DNA of 64,000 nt from assembly GCF_024158745.1 (NCBI RefSeq), contig NZ_JAMZAW010000001.1:372001-436000 (forward strand). Reading direction: 5' to 3'. Within the stretch, counting starts at the first letter, position 1. Every line of letters begins with the position of its first letter. The position numbers were made by a program, and so were the translations under genes. The notes under the pieces are model-generated. The model had not been told where the DNA came from. It searched no databases and saw nothing but the letters and a program-made list of their open reading frames with translations. Origin of the DNA: Paenibacillus tyrphae (GTDB taxonomy: Bacteria; Bacillota; Bacilli; Paenibacillales; NBRC-103111). Below are positions 1 to 7,406 of the stretch, in pieces.

Positions 1-140
1 GAATAGTAAATATATAGTAATAATAATATATTACTTAAAAAATTACAATATAGTCCATGATCTAACACGAAATTACTTTTCTCCACAAATTCAACAACAT
101 AGAACGACAGACCCAAGTCCTACTGCCTAATAAACGAAGA

Positions 141-183
141 GCGCAATCGAGCCCTTCTTTCCATAAAGGCAGCTCTCCTGCGC
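141..183 (+). other. Irregular hairpin in the leader of the first gene
   Basis: Three nested pairings can be drawn: GCGCA (141-145) with TGCGC (179-183), GAGC (149-152) with GCTC (172-175), and CCTT (153-156) with AAGG (166-169). It lies about 70 bases upstream of the start at 253. It matches no riboswitch class I recognise. The rest of bases 1-246 is AT-rich at the left edge and otherwise featureless. Confidence 0.3.
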
Positions 184-252
184 AGTTGCAATCAAAGACA
201 GAGCTTGGTAGATTTAGTTTAAGCCAAAATACGCAGCCGGGAGCGAATGACG

Positions 253-462
253 ATGAGTTTTACTTTAGACAGAATCGAGAATAAAATTGAATTTTTCGAA
301 GCTTACGATTTGAAAACGCTCGAAACCAAAATCGACGCGCAAATCGAGAATAACAAAGCGCTGCTGCTGGATGTTTTCTCGATCAGCCATCAAGTGGTGT
401 TCGATCCGAATGCCGGGAAAATGCTGTACAGCGCCGTCGTTCATTTTAAAGTCAAAAAATAA
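253..462 (+). CDS. DUF2536 (YrzA-like) small protein
   Basis: A 69-residue charged, soluble protein. Its start, MSFTLDRIENKIEFFEA, and the block QIENNKALLLDV resemble, from memory, the DUF2536/YrzA family of Bacillaceae, whose function is unknown. There is no signal peptide or membrane segment. An ATG also lies at 247, but GGGAG at 239-243 is only 3 bases from it and 9 bases from the ATG at 253, so 253 is preferred. The gene is monocistronic and ends at the hairpin at 502-524. The family assignment is from similarity alone; the coding call is firmer. Confidence 0.75.
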   Translation: MSFTLDRIENKIEFFEAYDLKTLETKIDAQIENNKALLLDVFSISHQVVFDPNAGKMLYSAVVHFKVKK

Positions 463-501
463 CGAATTCCGCCAAGAAAAAAGCTTCAACACACAAAGAA
501 A

Positions 502-524
502 CCATCGGCCCCTCCGGCCGATGG
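502..524. terminator. Bidirectional intrinsic terminator
   Basis: Stem CCATCGGC / GCCGATGG with a 7-base loop lies between the convergent genes at 253-462 (+) and 532-648 (-). On the minus strand the stem is followed by a T-rich stretch. Confidence 0.65.
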
Positions 525-531
525 CTATGAT

Positions 532-648
532 TTAAATAAACAACGCGATGCCGTCCATGACCAGTCTGAACCAGCCGACCACCGACAGCCACAGCGGAAC
601 GCTCAGCAACACCCCGAACATGACTCCTACCGAAAATCTTCCTTCCAT
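532..648 (-). CDS. Predicted 38-residue single-pass membrane protein
   Basis: The minus-strand frame encodes 38 residues beginning MEGRFSVGVMFGVLL. A hydrophobic stretch from about residue 7 to 26 would span the membrane once. The ATG at 646-648 is preceded by GGAGGT with 7 bases of spacing, an excellent site; two further upstream ATGs at 661-666 would lengthen it by 6 residues. The stop is followed by the terminator at 502-524. I recognise no family. The RBS, hydrophobicity and terminator make translation plausible, but such a short frame could be chance. Confidence 0.5.
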   Translation of the reverse strand: MEGRFSVGVMFGVLLSVPLWLSVVGWFRLVMDGIALFI

Positions 649-829
649 ACGCTGCACCTCCATCATTGTCCCCTTGCGCCCAAGAGCTTCTGTGATGATA
701 AGGTAAGCTTAACAAAGTTATGTTTGGAATCTTTTAGGTCCTTGTTAGATTTTCATGAGCTTTTTGAACTAAGTCGAACTAAACTTACAACTTTTTACCC
801 ATTTTTATACGTAACCAAACCCGGCTTGC

Positions 830-861
830 AAAAAAAAGACCCGTGCACAGCGCACGAGTCT
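830..861 (-). terminator. Intrinsic terminator after the VOC gene
   Basis: Read on the minus strand, a stem formed by bases 838-860 (GACTCGTGC pairing with GCACGGGTC) is followed by eight T residues. It lies 17 bases beyond the stop of the gene at 878-1267. Confidence 0.85.
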
Positions 862-877
862 TGCTTCTTGCGTTACT

Positions 878-1267
878 CTATTTTTCGTACAGCTCCAAGG
901 GGAGCCGGTCCGGATCGAAAAAGAACGTAAATCGTTTTCCCGTAGTCTCGTCGACACGAATTGGCTCCACGGCGATTTCTTTGGCTTCCAGAGCCTTGAC
1001 AGCCGTTTCGAGGTCGTCAACCTCGAAGGCCAGATGCCTCAGACCTCTTGCTTCCGGATAGCTTGGCCGCTCCGGCGCATTCGGGAACGAGAACAGTTCG
1101 ATCTGATGACCTTCGCCGACCTGCAGATCGAGCTTATACGACTGGCGTTCCGCCCGGTACGTTTCCCGAATGACCGTCAATCCGAGCACGTGGACGTAAA
1201 AATGCTTCGACTTCGCGTAGTCCGAGCAAATGACCGCGGCATGGTGAATGTTATTCAGCTTTAGCAT
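878..1267 (-). CDS. VOC-family (glyoxalase/bleomycin-resistance fold) protein, YaeR-like
   Basis: About 129 residues, one vicinal-oxygen-chelate domain. It starts MLKLNNIHHAAVICSDY and contains QIELFSFPNAPERPS and the ending FTFFFDPDRLPLELYEK, which align end to end with E. coli YaeR (SMU1112c/YaeR family). Conserved metal-ligand candidates are His8/9, the Glu of IELF, the His of RHLAFEV and the Glu near the C-terminus. The substrate is unknown for the family. The start is ambiguous: AAGGAGG lies 14 bases before the ATG used here but only 2 bases before an in-frame GTG at 1277-1279; family alignment favours the ATG. Monocistronic with its own terminator. Confidence 0.85.
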   Translation of the reverse strand: MLKLNNIHHAAVICSDYAKSKHFYVHVLGLTVIRETYRAERQSYKLDLQVGEGHQIELFSFPNAPERPSYPEARGLRHLAFEVDDLETAVKALEAKEIAVEPIRVDETTGKRFTFFFDPDRLPLELYEK

Positions 1268-1316
1268 GACGTTGAGCACAGCCTCCTTCGGAACAAAACT
1301 TTATGTAGCCGATCAA

Positions 1317-1751
1317 TCAATAGCTGATTAACGACGCTAGCAGCAGACCCGACGCCAGGCTCAAACAAAACGAAAAAATACCAACAGACACATTGCCCTT
1401 CGGAATTTCGGCCAGCACTTTAAACGGGGTCAGCAGTTCGAACAAGTAGAACACGATAATCTGGAACGCGATCCCGATGAGCCCCCAGACGATTAAATCG
1501 ACGAGACCGACCGAATGATATACGGCGGACGCAAGAACGAGCACTTGACCGATAATTTTGCCTCCAAGATCGTATGCCGCAGCTTTGGCGGCAGCCGCTT
1601 TGGACGGATCGGACAAATCGCCGCCCTCCCGGATGAGCGCAAATTCATTGTACGGCGTCGTCAGGTTGAAAAACAAAATACCGAGTCCCATAAGCGGGAC
1701 GGTCACGCCCAAATACATCAAAAAGTTAAGAATATTCCCAAACTGATCCAA
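1317..1751 (-). CDS. DUF350 (UPF0719, YjfL-like) membrane protein
   Basis: A protein of about 144 residues with four hydrophobic segments. A charged loop (REGGDLSDPSKAAAAK) follows the first, the usual shape of DUF350 proteins. Function is unknown; the family is repeatedly found beside glutathionylspermidine-synthase-like enzymes, as here, where it lies about 55 bases downstream of that gene. A TTG at 1749-1751 is used because GGGGAG lies 10 bases upstream; a TTG at 1767-1769 would add six residues. It is the last gene of a four-gene minus-strand operon starting at 3910. Confidence 0.8.
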   Translation of the reverse strand: MDQFGNILNFLMYLGVTVPLMGLGILFFNLTTPYNEFALIREGGDLSDPSKAAAAKAAAYDLGGKIIGQVLVLASAVYHSVGLVDLIVWGLIGIAFQIIVFYLFELLTPFKVLAEIPKGNVSVGIFSFCLSLASGLLLASLISY

Positions 1752-1806
1752 CGAACTCCAACTCCCCAATAAATGTTGTAATGTCAGGCTGTACTTATCT
1801 GCAGGT

Positions 1807-3090
1807 CTAGCCTATGACCGACGATGGCAAATAATAGGACAAATTGTTCGTAATGCTCCCGCCGACGCGCGCAATGACGGCAGAGCTTCGGCCACCGATC
1901 AAAAAGCAGCCCCAGAGCAGCCGGCCGTCGTACGGGCCGTTTAACGTTTCCACCCGGATGTGGGGCAGCTCGGCATATTGCTGGTAGACCATCGGCTGAT
2001 CCCCGTATTCGTCTTCCCCGCTCGCCTCTGCAATATCTCCGCTTTCCGCATAGATCGTGACCCCGCTGCCTTCGCGTCCAAGAATCGGCTTCACCACATA
2101 AGGCGTGCCTTCGGGGAAGCACGGCTCCATAAACGTCGGCAGCATGTAGGCTTCGATCGTCTCATGCTCCTCTTCCGTGTAAAACTCCCCCGCTTGATGC
2201 AAATTCCAGATCAGCGCCTGGACCGCCTTCGTCTGGGCGGCGAACCCCGAGGGCGGATTAATGATCGCCAGCTTGCCGTCCGCTATTAATTCCAGCACAT
2301 GCTCACCGGTCGGATAGCCGTCCGTATCCCGGTCTTCAGCCAGCTTCTCGATCGCATGCAGCCGGTACAACACATCGATCGGACATCTCACCGCTTCTTC
2401 GTCACCGGCTTTGGGCTGCACCCATATCCGGTCTCCCTCCACGCGGAGGTCGGATAGCGCTGCAAATTCAGCGCCGTCAATCCCGGATTGCTTCAGAAGA
2501 TAGCGAGTCGTTCCGGCATCTTCCTCATGCCAATCCAGCGAGCTGAAGACGACATGCTCGGACGCATAGCCCGCTTCGCGGTACAGGTCAAGCATCCGCT
2601 TGAACGCCTGGCGGAAATCCCCGCTGCAGCCTTCGTTCGGATCTTCTTCGCCATAGGCGGCGCACACCCGGCCGTTCGCATGAAAGGCTTCGACGATCCC
2701 TGTCGGCGTATCGCTGTTAAACTCAAGCATCTTGAGCCCTTGCGGCGTCAAGGCAAAATCGAACCGCCCGATCAGCGTCGGGATGTCTTCATCGAACCGG
2801 AGACGGATGGCGCCGAACGACGCGGGAGGCAGTCCCAGTTCAGCCAAAAGCGCCGGTTCGCCCTGCTGGACGATCCGGACGGTCTTGGCATAGATACATC
2901 CTAACGCTTCGGCGGCTCCGCGCATTTCTTCTAACTGCGCACGCTCCAACCGGTATAAGCCGGCGAGCGCATATTCCTGATCGTATAAGCAGTCCCATGT
3001 AAATATACCTTCTTGCCGCAGCGGCCCATAGATCGCTTCCCGGCGTTCCTCATAAGAAGCGTCCGGCCGCAGCGTCTTTGCCATGCTCAT
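1807..3090 (-). CDS. Glutathionylspermidine synthase-like ATP-grasp ligase (YjfC/YgiC type)
   Basis: 427 residues, the usual length of stand-alone GSP_synth-domain proteins. Visible family landmarks are LEFNSDTPTGIVEA near residue 120, the ATP-grasp segment PYVVKPILGREGSGVTIY near 320, and the C-terminal RLLWGCFLIGGRSSAVIARV. The family forms amide bonds between a carboxylate and an amine using ATP; the true substrate in Firmicutes is unknown, and no polyamine or glutathione gene is nearby. The ATG at 3088-3090 has GAGGAGG 9 bases upstream. Co-transcription with a lipoprotein and a DUF350 protein points to work at the cell envelope (inference). Confidence 0.88.
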   Translation of the reverse strand: MSMAKTLRPDASYEERREAIYGPLRQEGIFTWDCLYDQEYALAGLYRLERAQLEEMRGAAEALGCIYAKTVRIVQQGEPALLAELGLPPASFGAIRLRFDEDIPTLIGRFDFALTPQGLKMLEFNSDTPTGIVEAFHANGRVCAAYGEEDPNEGCSGDFRQAFKRMLDLYREAGYASEHVVFSSLDWHEEDAGTTRYLLKQSGIDGAEFAALSDLRVEGDRIWVQPKAGDEEAVRCPIDVLYRLHAIEKLAEDRDTDGYPTGEHVLELIADGKLAIINPPSGFAAQTKAVQALIWNLHQAGEFYTEEEHETIEAYMLPTFMEPCFPEGTPYVVKPILGREGSGVTIYAESGDIAEASGEDEYGDQPMVYQQYAELPHIRVETLNGPYDGRLLWGCFLIGGRSSAVIARVGGSITNNLSYYLPSSVIG

Positions 3091-3156
3091 GTCCGCACGC
3101 CTCCTCTCTGCTCGTTGCTTTTTGTCATCGTCGGACCGCCCATGGCAGCTCTGACG

Positions 3157-3426
3157 CTAGGAGCTTGAACTGCCGCTGCCGCCGATGCCTCCTTTGCTGA
3201 TCCCGGAAGAGCTGCCCGAAGATCCTTTGTAGGAGCTGCTGCTCGACCCCGAGCCGCCGTAGTAACGCCCTCCGGACGAACCGCTGCTGCTGTCGTCACA
3301 GTAACCGTCCCCGTTACGGTCGGTACATTTCGAATCGGAGCAGCCCGCCGTACCGCCGAGCACCAGTGTCGACGCCACGAACAGCGCTACCAGTTTGCGT
3401 GTCCTGCTGCTTTTTTGCTGTTCCAT
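3157..3426 (-). CDS. Small Gly/Ser-rich lipoprotein with a calcium-loop-like motif
   Basis: 89 residues. A basic N-terminus and hydrophobic core (LVALFVASTLVLGG) lead to a lipobox TAGC, so the mature protein would begin at Cys29. Next comes CTDRNGDGYCDD, which has the D-x-N-x-D-G pattern of EF-hand or thrombospondin-3-type calcium loops flanked by cysteines. The remainder is a Gly/Ser/Tyr-rich tail. RBS AGGAGT stands before the ATG at 3424-3426. It is the second gene of the ATP-grasp/DUF350 operon. The Ser/Gly tail recalls DUF1190 (YjfM) proteins that accompany the same enzyme in enterobacteria, but I cannot show homology. Confidence 0.75.
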   Translation of the reverse strand: MEQQKSSRTRKLVALFVASTLVLGGTAGCSDSKCTDRNGDGYCDDSSSGSSGGRYYGGSGSSSSSYKGSSGSSSGISKGGIGGSGSSSS

Positions 3427-3463
3427 TTTTCGTCACTCCTGTTTTTCCCGGTTTGAATTGCGG

Positions 3464-3910
3464 CTACACCGGCACGGCGTAATATACATACGTCTCCCGG
3501 TCTTCGTCGATTTCGGCGGAAGTGCGCTGCCATTCCCGGCCCTCCGCATACAAATAATTCGCCTGAAGGTTCAGCATCGCCTCCAGCGTATCGGGAAATG
3601 TAAACGTATGCACCAGCCGGTAATCTGCCGTCCATTCGCGATATTCCCTCAGCTCCATGCGAACGCCGCGGGGACCTTCCGGCTTGCTCCATAGCATCGT
3701 CCGCTCGTCAAGCGCTTCCTGCACATAAACGACATAACATTCCGGCTCCACAGCGCACGAGGTTTTCTCGTACACCTTGCCGTCCTTAATAAAATAGTCG
3801 CACGCAAATCGCAAAGCGACCTCGTCCCGGCCGATCCGGTCATAATAATACAGCAGCGGGAACGTCTCGCTGCCCTCGGCATACAAACGGTATTCCAATC
3901 GTGTCATCAT
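3464..3910 (-). CDS. Conserved hypothetical protein, first gene of the ATP-grasp operon
   Basis: 148 residues, acidic and rich in Tyr, Arg and Glu, with no signal peptide or membrane segment. I do not recognise the family. It contains repeated beta-strand-like stretches such as CYVVYVQEALDER and ETYVYYAVPV. The ATG at 3908-3910 is preceded by AAAGGAG with 9 bases of spacing. It is followed after 37 bases by the lipoprotein gene and preceded by a good sigma-A promoter, so it heads the operon. Its position parallels the small DUF proteins accompanying DUF350 and ATP-grasp genes elsewhere. Confidence 0.75.
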   Translation of the reverse strand: MMTRLEYRLYAEGSETFPLLYYYDRIGRDEVALRFACDYFIKDGKVYEKTSCAVEPECYVVYVQEALDERTMLWSKPEGPRGVRMELREYREWTADYRLVHTFTFPDTLEAMLNLQANYLYAEGREWQRTSAEIDEDRETYVYYAVPV

Positions 3911-4050
3911 GCTTCAGCACTCCTTTTCTCTCTCTCGGAAACGGGCCCTTCTCACGGAGATTCACCAAACATATACGTACAACGTGGGAAAAGGATTCGC
4001 AGTCCGCCAGTGCGGTTTATCCCCCGGCCCGGAAGCTGCATCCAAAATCG

Positions 4051-4078
4051 ATTATAGGGTTCTGACGCGGTACGTCAA
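4051..4078 (-). promoter_or_regulatory. Sigma-A-type promoter of the ATP-grasp/DUF350 operon
   Basis: On the minus strand TTGACG (4073-4078) and TATAAT (4051-4056) are separated by 16 bases. The leader to the first start codon at 3910 is about 135 bases. The gene-free stretch 3911-4322 otherwise holds only the two hairpins listed separately. Confidence 0.6.
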
Positions 4079-4108
4079 GCAAAATTTGCCCCGGATTCAG
4101 TGAAGCAA

Positions 4109-4132
4109 CAAAAAAAGAGGCCTATGCCTCTT
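4109..4132 (-). terminator. Hairpin with T-run upstream of the ATP-grasp operon promoter
   Basis: AAGAGGC / GCCTCTT with loop CTAT (4115-4132). On the minus strand it is followed by a run of seven T. It would stop transcription read through from the YkvI gene before the promoter at 4051-4078. Confidence 0.6.
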
Positions 4133-4253
4133 ATCTTTGAACTTATCGAGAATGTTAAGAGAATGTTAGAAAATCCAATAAGCCAACACAATTAACTCCC
4201 GGACGCCTGCCCTTTCATGACACATACCCCGCCGATTAGCTTGCATAAGCGTG

Positions 4254-4294
4254 AAAAAAGCGCCGCACCAATGAACAATCCATGGCTCAGCGCT
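4254..4294 (-). terminator. Intrinsic terminator after the YkvI-like gene
   Basis: On the minus strand AGCGC (4290-4294) pairs with GCGCT (4259-4263), with inner pairing CCA/TGG, followed by six T. It begins about 30 bases after the stop at 4323. Confidence 0.7.
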
Positions 4295-4322
4295 TCGGAT
4301 GAATTTTTTAAATAAGCGGCTA

Positions 4323-5363
4323 CTATCCGGGCATCCTTTTAAACGCCAAGAAAAGAAGCAGGATCATCCCGAGATAGCCGAACAGAGGATAAAGGTAAGA
4401 AAGCAGCGGAGTATAGCCGATCTGGCTGATCAGAAAGCTTCCGAGCAGAATCGTTAACACCAGCCAGTGGGTCGGGAGAACGAACAGGCTTTGAATTTGA
4501 CGCGCGATCCCGAATACGTTGCCGATGATCGTCGTAAAAATTTCCCCGTAGATGACCAACAGAAACAAAATATGAACCGCTCCGCCCAGATCCCGAATAA
4601 TTTCGGCCATCGGAATATCGAACGCTGCAATTTCCGGCATCCTGGAATTCATGGCCCAGTGGCTGATCAGCAGCATGAATCCAAGGGCTACGCCACCCCA
4701 GAAACCGCCCCATTTCAAGGCGCTTTCGTCCTGTACCTCGCTGCCGAGAGGCACCATCACCGCTTGGACAAAGGCAAAATTCAATGCCGCGTAGGCAAAC
4801 GGGCTAATCAGCCAAGTTAGGTCACACCATGGCAGGTTTCGCCAACCGATGCTTGGAGCCGCCCCGCTTTCTCCGAACACCTGCAAAGCAATGAGAAGCA
4901 TGAAACAAAGCATTAGAGGCACTACCACCGAATTTACCGCCAAAATTCCCTGCATGTCTCTGGTCATCACCAGATAACAAAGGACGATGCTGATAACAAT
5001 GCCCCACTGATACGGCAGACGAAGCTGTTCCTCAAAAATGGAGCCGGCGCCCGACAGCATCACCGAAGTCATCCCGAATAAAATCGCGAACGTCGCAGCA
5101 TTGGCGATTTTGCCGAACAAGCTGCCGAAAAGATAGATGTTAAGCTCCTGATAAGAAAAAGCCTGGATCCTATGCGCCAAAACCATCATCCTGGTTCCAA
5201 TCCACATAAAAAGAAACGTACTGATCAAGATGCCTACGGCTCCCCATGTCCCGTAGACCGTAAAAAACTGCATAATCGACTGACCGGAAGCAAATCCGGC
5301 TCCCACCACTGTCCCAGCATATGTGGCTGCAATTTGCAAGATCGAGACCGATTTTTTAACCAT
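4323..5363 (-). CDS. ykvI: YkvI-family membrane transporter
   Basis: 346 residues with about ten hydrophobic helices. The N-terminus SILQIAATYAGTVVGAGFASGQ carries the GAGFASGQ motif typical of YkvI, an APC-superfamily transporter of unknown substrate; members often sit near amino-acid genes. RBS GGAGG with 5 bases of spacing precedes the ATG at 5361-5363. It is a single-gene unit bounded by a terminator at 4254-4294 and divergent from the AHSA1-like gene at 5625. The name follows B. subtilis YkvI; the substrate cannot be read from the sequence. Confidence 0.8.
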   Translation of the reverse strand: MVKKSVSILQIAATYAGTVVGAGFASGQSIMQFFTVYGTWGAVGILISTFLFMWIGTRMMVLAHRIQAFSYQELNIYLFGSLFGKIANAATFAILFGMTSVMLSGAGSIFEEQLRLPYQWGIVISIVLCYLVMTRDMQGILAVNSVVVPLMLCFMLLIALQVFGESGAAPSIGWRNLPWCDLTWLISPFAYAALNFAFVQAVMVPLGSEVQDESALKWGGFWGGVALGFMLLISHWAMNSRMPEIAAFDIPMAEIIRDLGGAVHILFLLVIYGEIFTTIIGNVFGIARQIQSLFVLPTHWLVLTILLGSFLISQIGYTPLLSYLYPLFGYLGMILLLFLAFKRMPG

Positions 5364-5505
5364 AAATCCTCCGGGGGCAACCGCTTAGAATAATCTTATG
5401 CTTCATTTTATGTCCGGCAGGCTTGTATATTCCCGCTTTGTCCGACTCCTTGGGACAAACTTTTCATCTTGCTGCGGCTTCCCCACTCGTTAAAATTACG
5501 CTCCA

Positions 5506-5543
5506 AATATTCCTTGACAGGAATATTCCATCTAAGGTATATT
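5506..5543 (+). promoter_or_regulatory. Promoter with a palindromic operator over its -35 box
   Basis: TTGACA (5514-5519) and TATATT (5538-5543) are 18 bases apart. The -35 hexamer is exactly the spacer of a perfect inverted repeat, AATATTCC (5506-5513) and GGAATATT (5520-5527). A repressor bound there would block RNA polymerase. It drives the gene at 5625. Confidence 0.65.
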
Positions 5544-5624
5544 TAAAACAAGATAACGGTACCGACAAACGAAACAAGACACCAGGGGTAACGCGTACCG
5601 AAAAGTACATTAGGAGGAATTTGG

Positions 5625-6134
5625 ATGTCGAACCCAATGACGATCAAGGTAGAAGGTCAGGAACTTATTCTGGAGCGTGTGTTCAATGCGCCGCGCGAGC
5701 TTGTATTTAAAGCGTTCTCACAGGCCGAGCATCTCAAGCACTGGTGGGGACCGCGCGGCTGGACGCTTACGGTTTGCAACGTTGATTTTCGTCCAGGCGG
5801 CATCTGGCATTACTGTATGAAATGTATCGATCAGAACCAGGGCGATTTTTACGGATTCGAATCTTGGGGCAAAGCCGTGTATCAGGAAATCGTCGAAGCG
5901 GAGAAAATCGTCTACGTGGATTACTTCTCGGATGCCGACGGCAATGAAGCGGAAGGAATGCCTGCGCCTCTCATTACGATGACTTTCACAGAGTTCGAAG
6001 GCAAGACGAAGCTTGTCAACCGGGCCCAATACCCTTCTGCCGAAGCGCTCAAAACCGTTATCGATATGGGGATGGAGCAAGGAGTCACCGAAACCTGGGA
6101 TCGTCTCGCCGAGCATTTGCAATCCATGCAATAA
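5625..6134 (+). CDS. SRPBCC/AHSA1-domain protein
   Basis: 169 residues forming one START-like AHSA1 domain. LILERVFNAPRELVFKAFSQAEHLKHWWGP at the N-terminus and a C-terminal helix ending GVTETWDRLAEHLQ are typical of Aha1-homology proteins in Firmicutes, which bind hydrophobic ligands and are often controlled by an adjacent ArsR repressor. No regulator gene is adjacent here, but the promoter carries a palindrome over its -35 box. RBS AGGAGG precedes the ATG with 7 bases. The protein contains several Cys residues. The biological ligand is unknown. Confidence 0.88.
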   Translation: MSNPMTIKVEGQELILERVFNAPRELVFKAFSQAEHLKHWWGPRGWTLTVCNVDFRPGGIWHYCMKCIDQNQGDFYGFESWGKAVYQEIVEAEKIVYVDYFSDADGNEAEGMPAPLITMTFTEFEGKTKLVNRAQYPSAEALKTVIDMGMEQGVTETWDRLAEHLQSMQ

Positions 6135-6154
6135 AACAAATTTTGTTATCAGCA

Positions 6155-6190
6155 AAGCCGTCGGCCCGGAGCCGGCGGCTTTATTTTTTA
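6155..6190 (+). terminator. Intrinsic terminator after the AHSA1 gene
   Basis: AGCCG-tc-GGC pairs with GCC-gg-CGGCT (6156-6180) and is followed by TTTATTTTTT. Confidence 0.85.
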
Positions 6191-6340
6191 AGTATAGCGT
6201 TAAATCCACCTTGCTTTAGTTTATTAAATAAACATCCAATTACGAATTACTTAAAAATTGAATGTTTTTTATGATAATATTTAAAAAATAAAATTCATGA
6301 TTATAATTATATTTATAAATTTAATTACGAGGTGGTTATT

Positions 6341-6781
6341 TTGGACGCAATTGATTTAACGATACTTGATGCTCTAAAAGAAAACAGCAGGATGACGGCT
6401 TCCGAAATAAGCAAAAGAGTAAATCTGTCCATTCCGGCCGTATCGGAACGAATTCGAAAAATGGAAGAAGCGGAAATCATAGAAGCCTACACCATAAAAA
6501 TTAATCGGATGAAGACGAACTGCAAGCTAATGTCCTTTATTTTTGTCAATATTGATCAAACCGAGCATATCGAGGAGTTCAGAAAGTCTATTGTTCAATG
6601 CAGTTCTGTCCTGGAATGCCATCATGTTGCCGGCGAATATGATTATTTGTTAAAAGTCCTTGTGGAAGATACTCGGGCGTTGGAACATTTTATTTCCAAT
6701 ACGTTAAAGAACATCAAGGGTGTACTTAAAAGCAATACCATCATCTCTCTTTCTTCCTTGAAAGAAAATATAAATATTTAA
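6341..6781 (+). CDS. Lrp/AsnC-family transcriptional regulator
   Basis: About 146 residues. The N-terminal helix-turn-helix runs from DLTILDALKENSRMTASEIS through VNLSIPAVSERIRKME, and the C-terminal RAM effector domain includes ECHHVAGEYDYLLKVLVED. It probably controls the LysE-type exporter 5 bases downstream in response to an amino acid, the usual arrangement for Lrp-LysE pairs. GAGGTGG stands 5 bases before a TTG at 6341-6343, which gives the typical start MDAIDLTILDAL; a GTG at 6332 would add three residues but lies inside the RBS. The gene is visibly more AT-rich than its neighbours, suggesting transfer. Confidence 0.85.
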   Translation: MDAIDLTILDALKENSRMTASEISKRVNLSIPAVSERIRKMEEAEIIEAYTIKINRMKTNCKLMSFIFVNIDQTEHIEEFRKSIVQCSSVLECHHVAGEYDYLLKVLVEDTRALEHFISNTLKNIKGVLKSNTIISLSSLKENINI

Positions 6782-6785
6782 AGAG

Positions 6786-7406
6786 GTGCTAAACATTTTT
6801 GCTAAAGGGTTCAAATTTGGAATGATGTTACAATTGGCCGTAGGCCCCATTTGTATTTTTATATTTCAAATAGCTTCATTGCGAGGATTTTTCGCGGCCG
6901 AGACCGGCGTACTCGGTGTTACTTTCATGGACGGGCTCTTTATTGTGGCCGCCATTCTCGGCATCGCAACTGTTATGGAGAAACAAAATATTAGATCGGG
7001 TATGAGACTGTTCGGGGCCGCCGTCTTATTTATGTTTGGATTGAACCTGGTGTTTAGCCTGATTGATATTCGTCTCCTGCCCAGCTTCGGTATTGCAGAC
7101 TTTGGGGATACAAACCATGCATTTGTCTATGCAATCCTTCTGACGGCATCGAATCCTCTAACTGTCATTTTTTGGGCAGGTGTATTTTCAAGCAAGGTAG
7201 CCGAAGAAAATATGAAACGGAATGATATTTATGTATTCGGTTTTGGAGCATGGTTTGCAGCAATATTCTTTTTAACTCTGGTGGCATTCATGGGCAGTTT
7301 GACTCGTGAATTCATTTCGCCTTTGGTACTTCAAGTTTTGAATGTATCCGTAGGGGCAGCATTTATTTATTTTGCCCTAAAAATGGTTTTGCAAAAAAAT
7401 GGTTGA
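6786..7406 (+). CDS. LysE-family amino-acid exporter
   Basis: 206 residues with six hydrophobic helices. LAVGPICIFIFQIAS near the N-terminus and LLTASNPLTVIFWAGVF in the middle are LysE/RhtB family landmarks; the family exports amino acids across the cytoplasmic membrane. It follows the Lrp-like gene by 5 bases. The start is uncertain: GTG at 6786 is in frame, but AGAGGTG (6783-6788) is itself an ideal ribosome binding site placed 6 bases before an ATT codon at 6795-6797, so translation may begin at ATT, giving IFAKGFKFGM. AT-rich like its partner. The substrate cannot be deduced. Confidence 0.82.
   Translation: MLNIFAKGFKFGMMLQLAVGPICIFIFQIASLRGFFAAETGVLGVTFMDGLFIVAAILGIATVMEKQNIRSGMRLFGAAVLFMFGLNLVFSLIDIRLLPSFGIADFGDTNHAFVYAILLTASNPLTVIFWAGVFSSKVAEENMKRNDIYVFGFGAWFAAIFFLTLVAFMGSLTREFISPLVLQVLNVSVGAAFIYFALKMVLQKNG

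Noticed and set aside
4166..4225. 19-codon minus-strand frame (MCHERAGVRELIVLAYWIF) between two terminators
   Set aside because: No properly spaced RBS and no promoter; most likely chance, although its position between terminators is curious.
5423..5710. 95-codon plus-strand frame
   Set aside because: It crosses the promoter/operator and the first codons of the AHSA1 gene in another frame and has no RBS.
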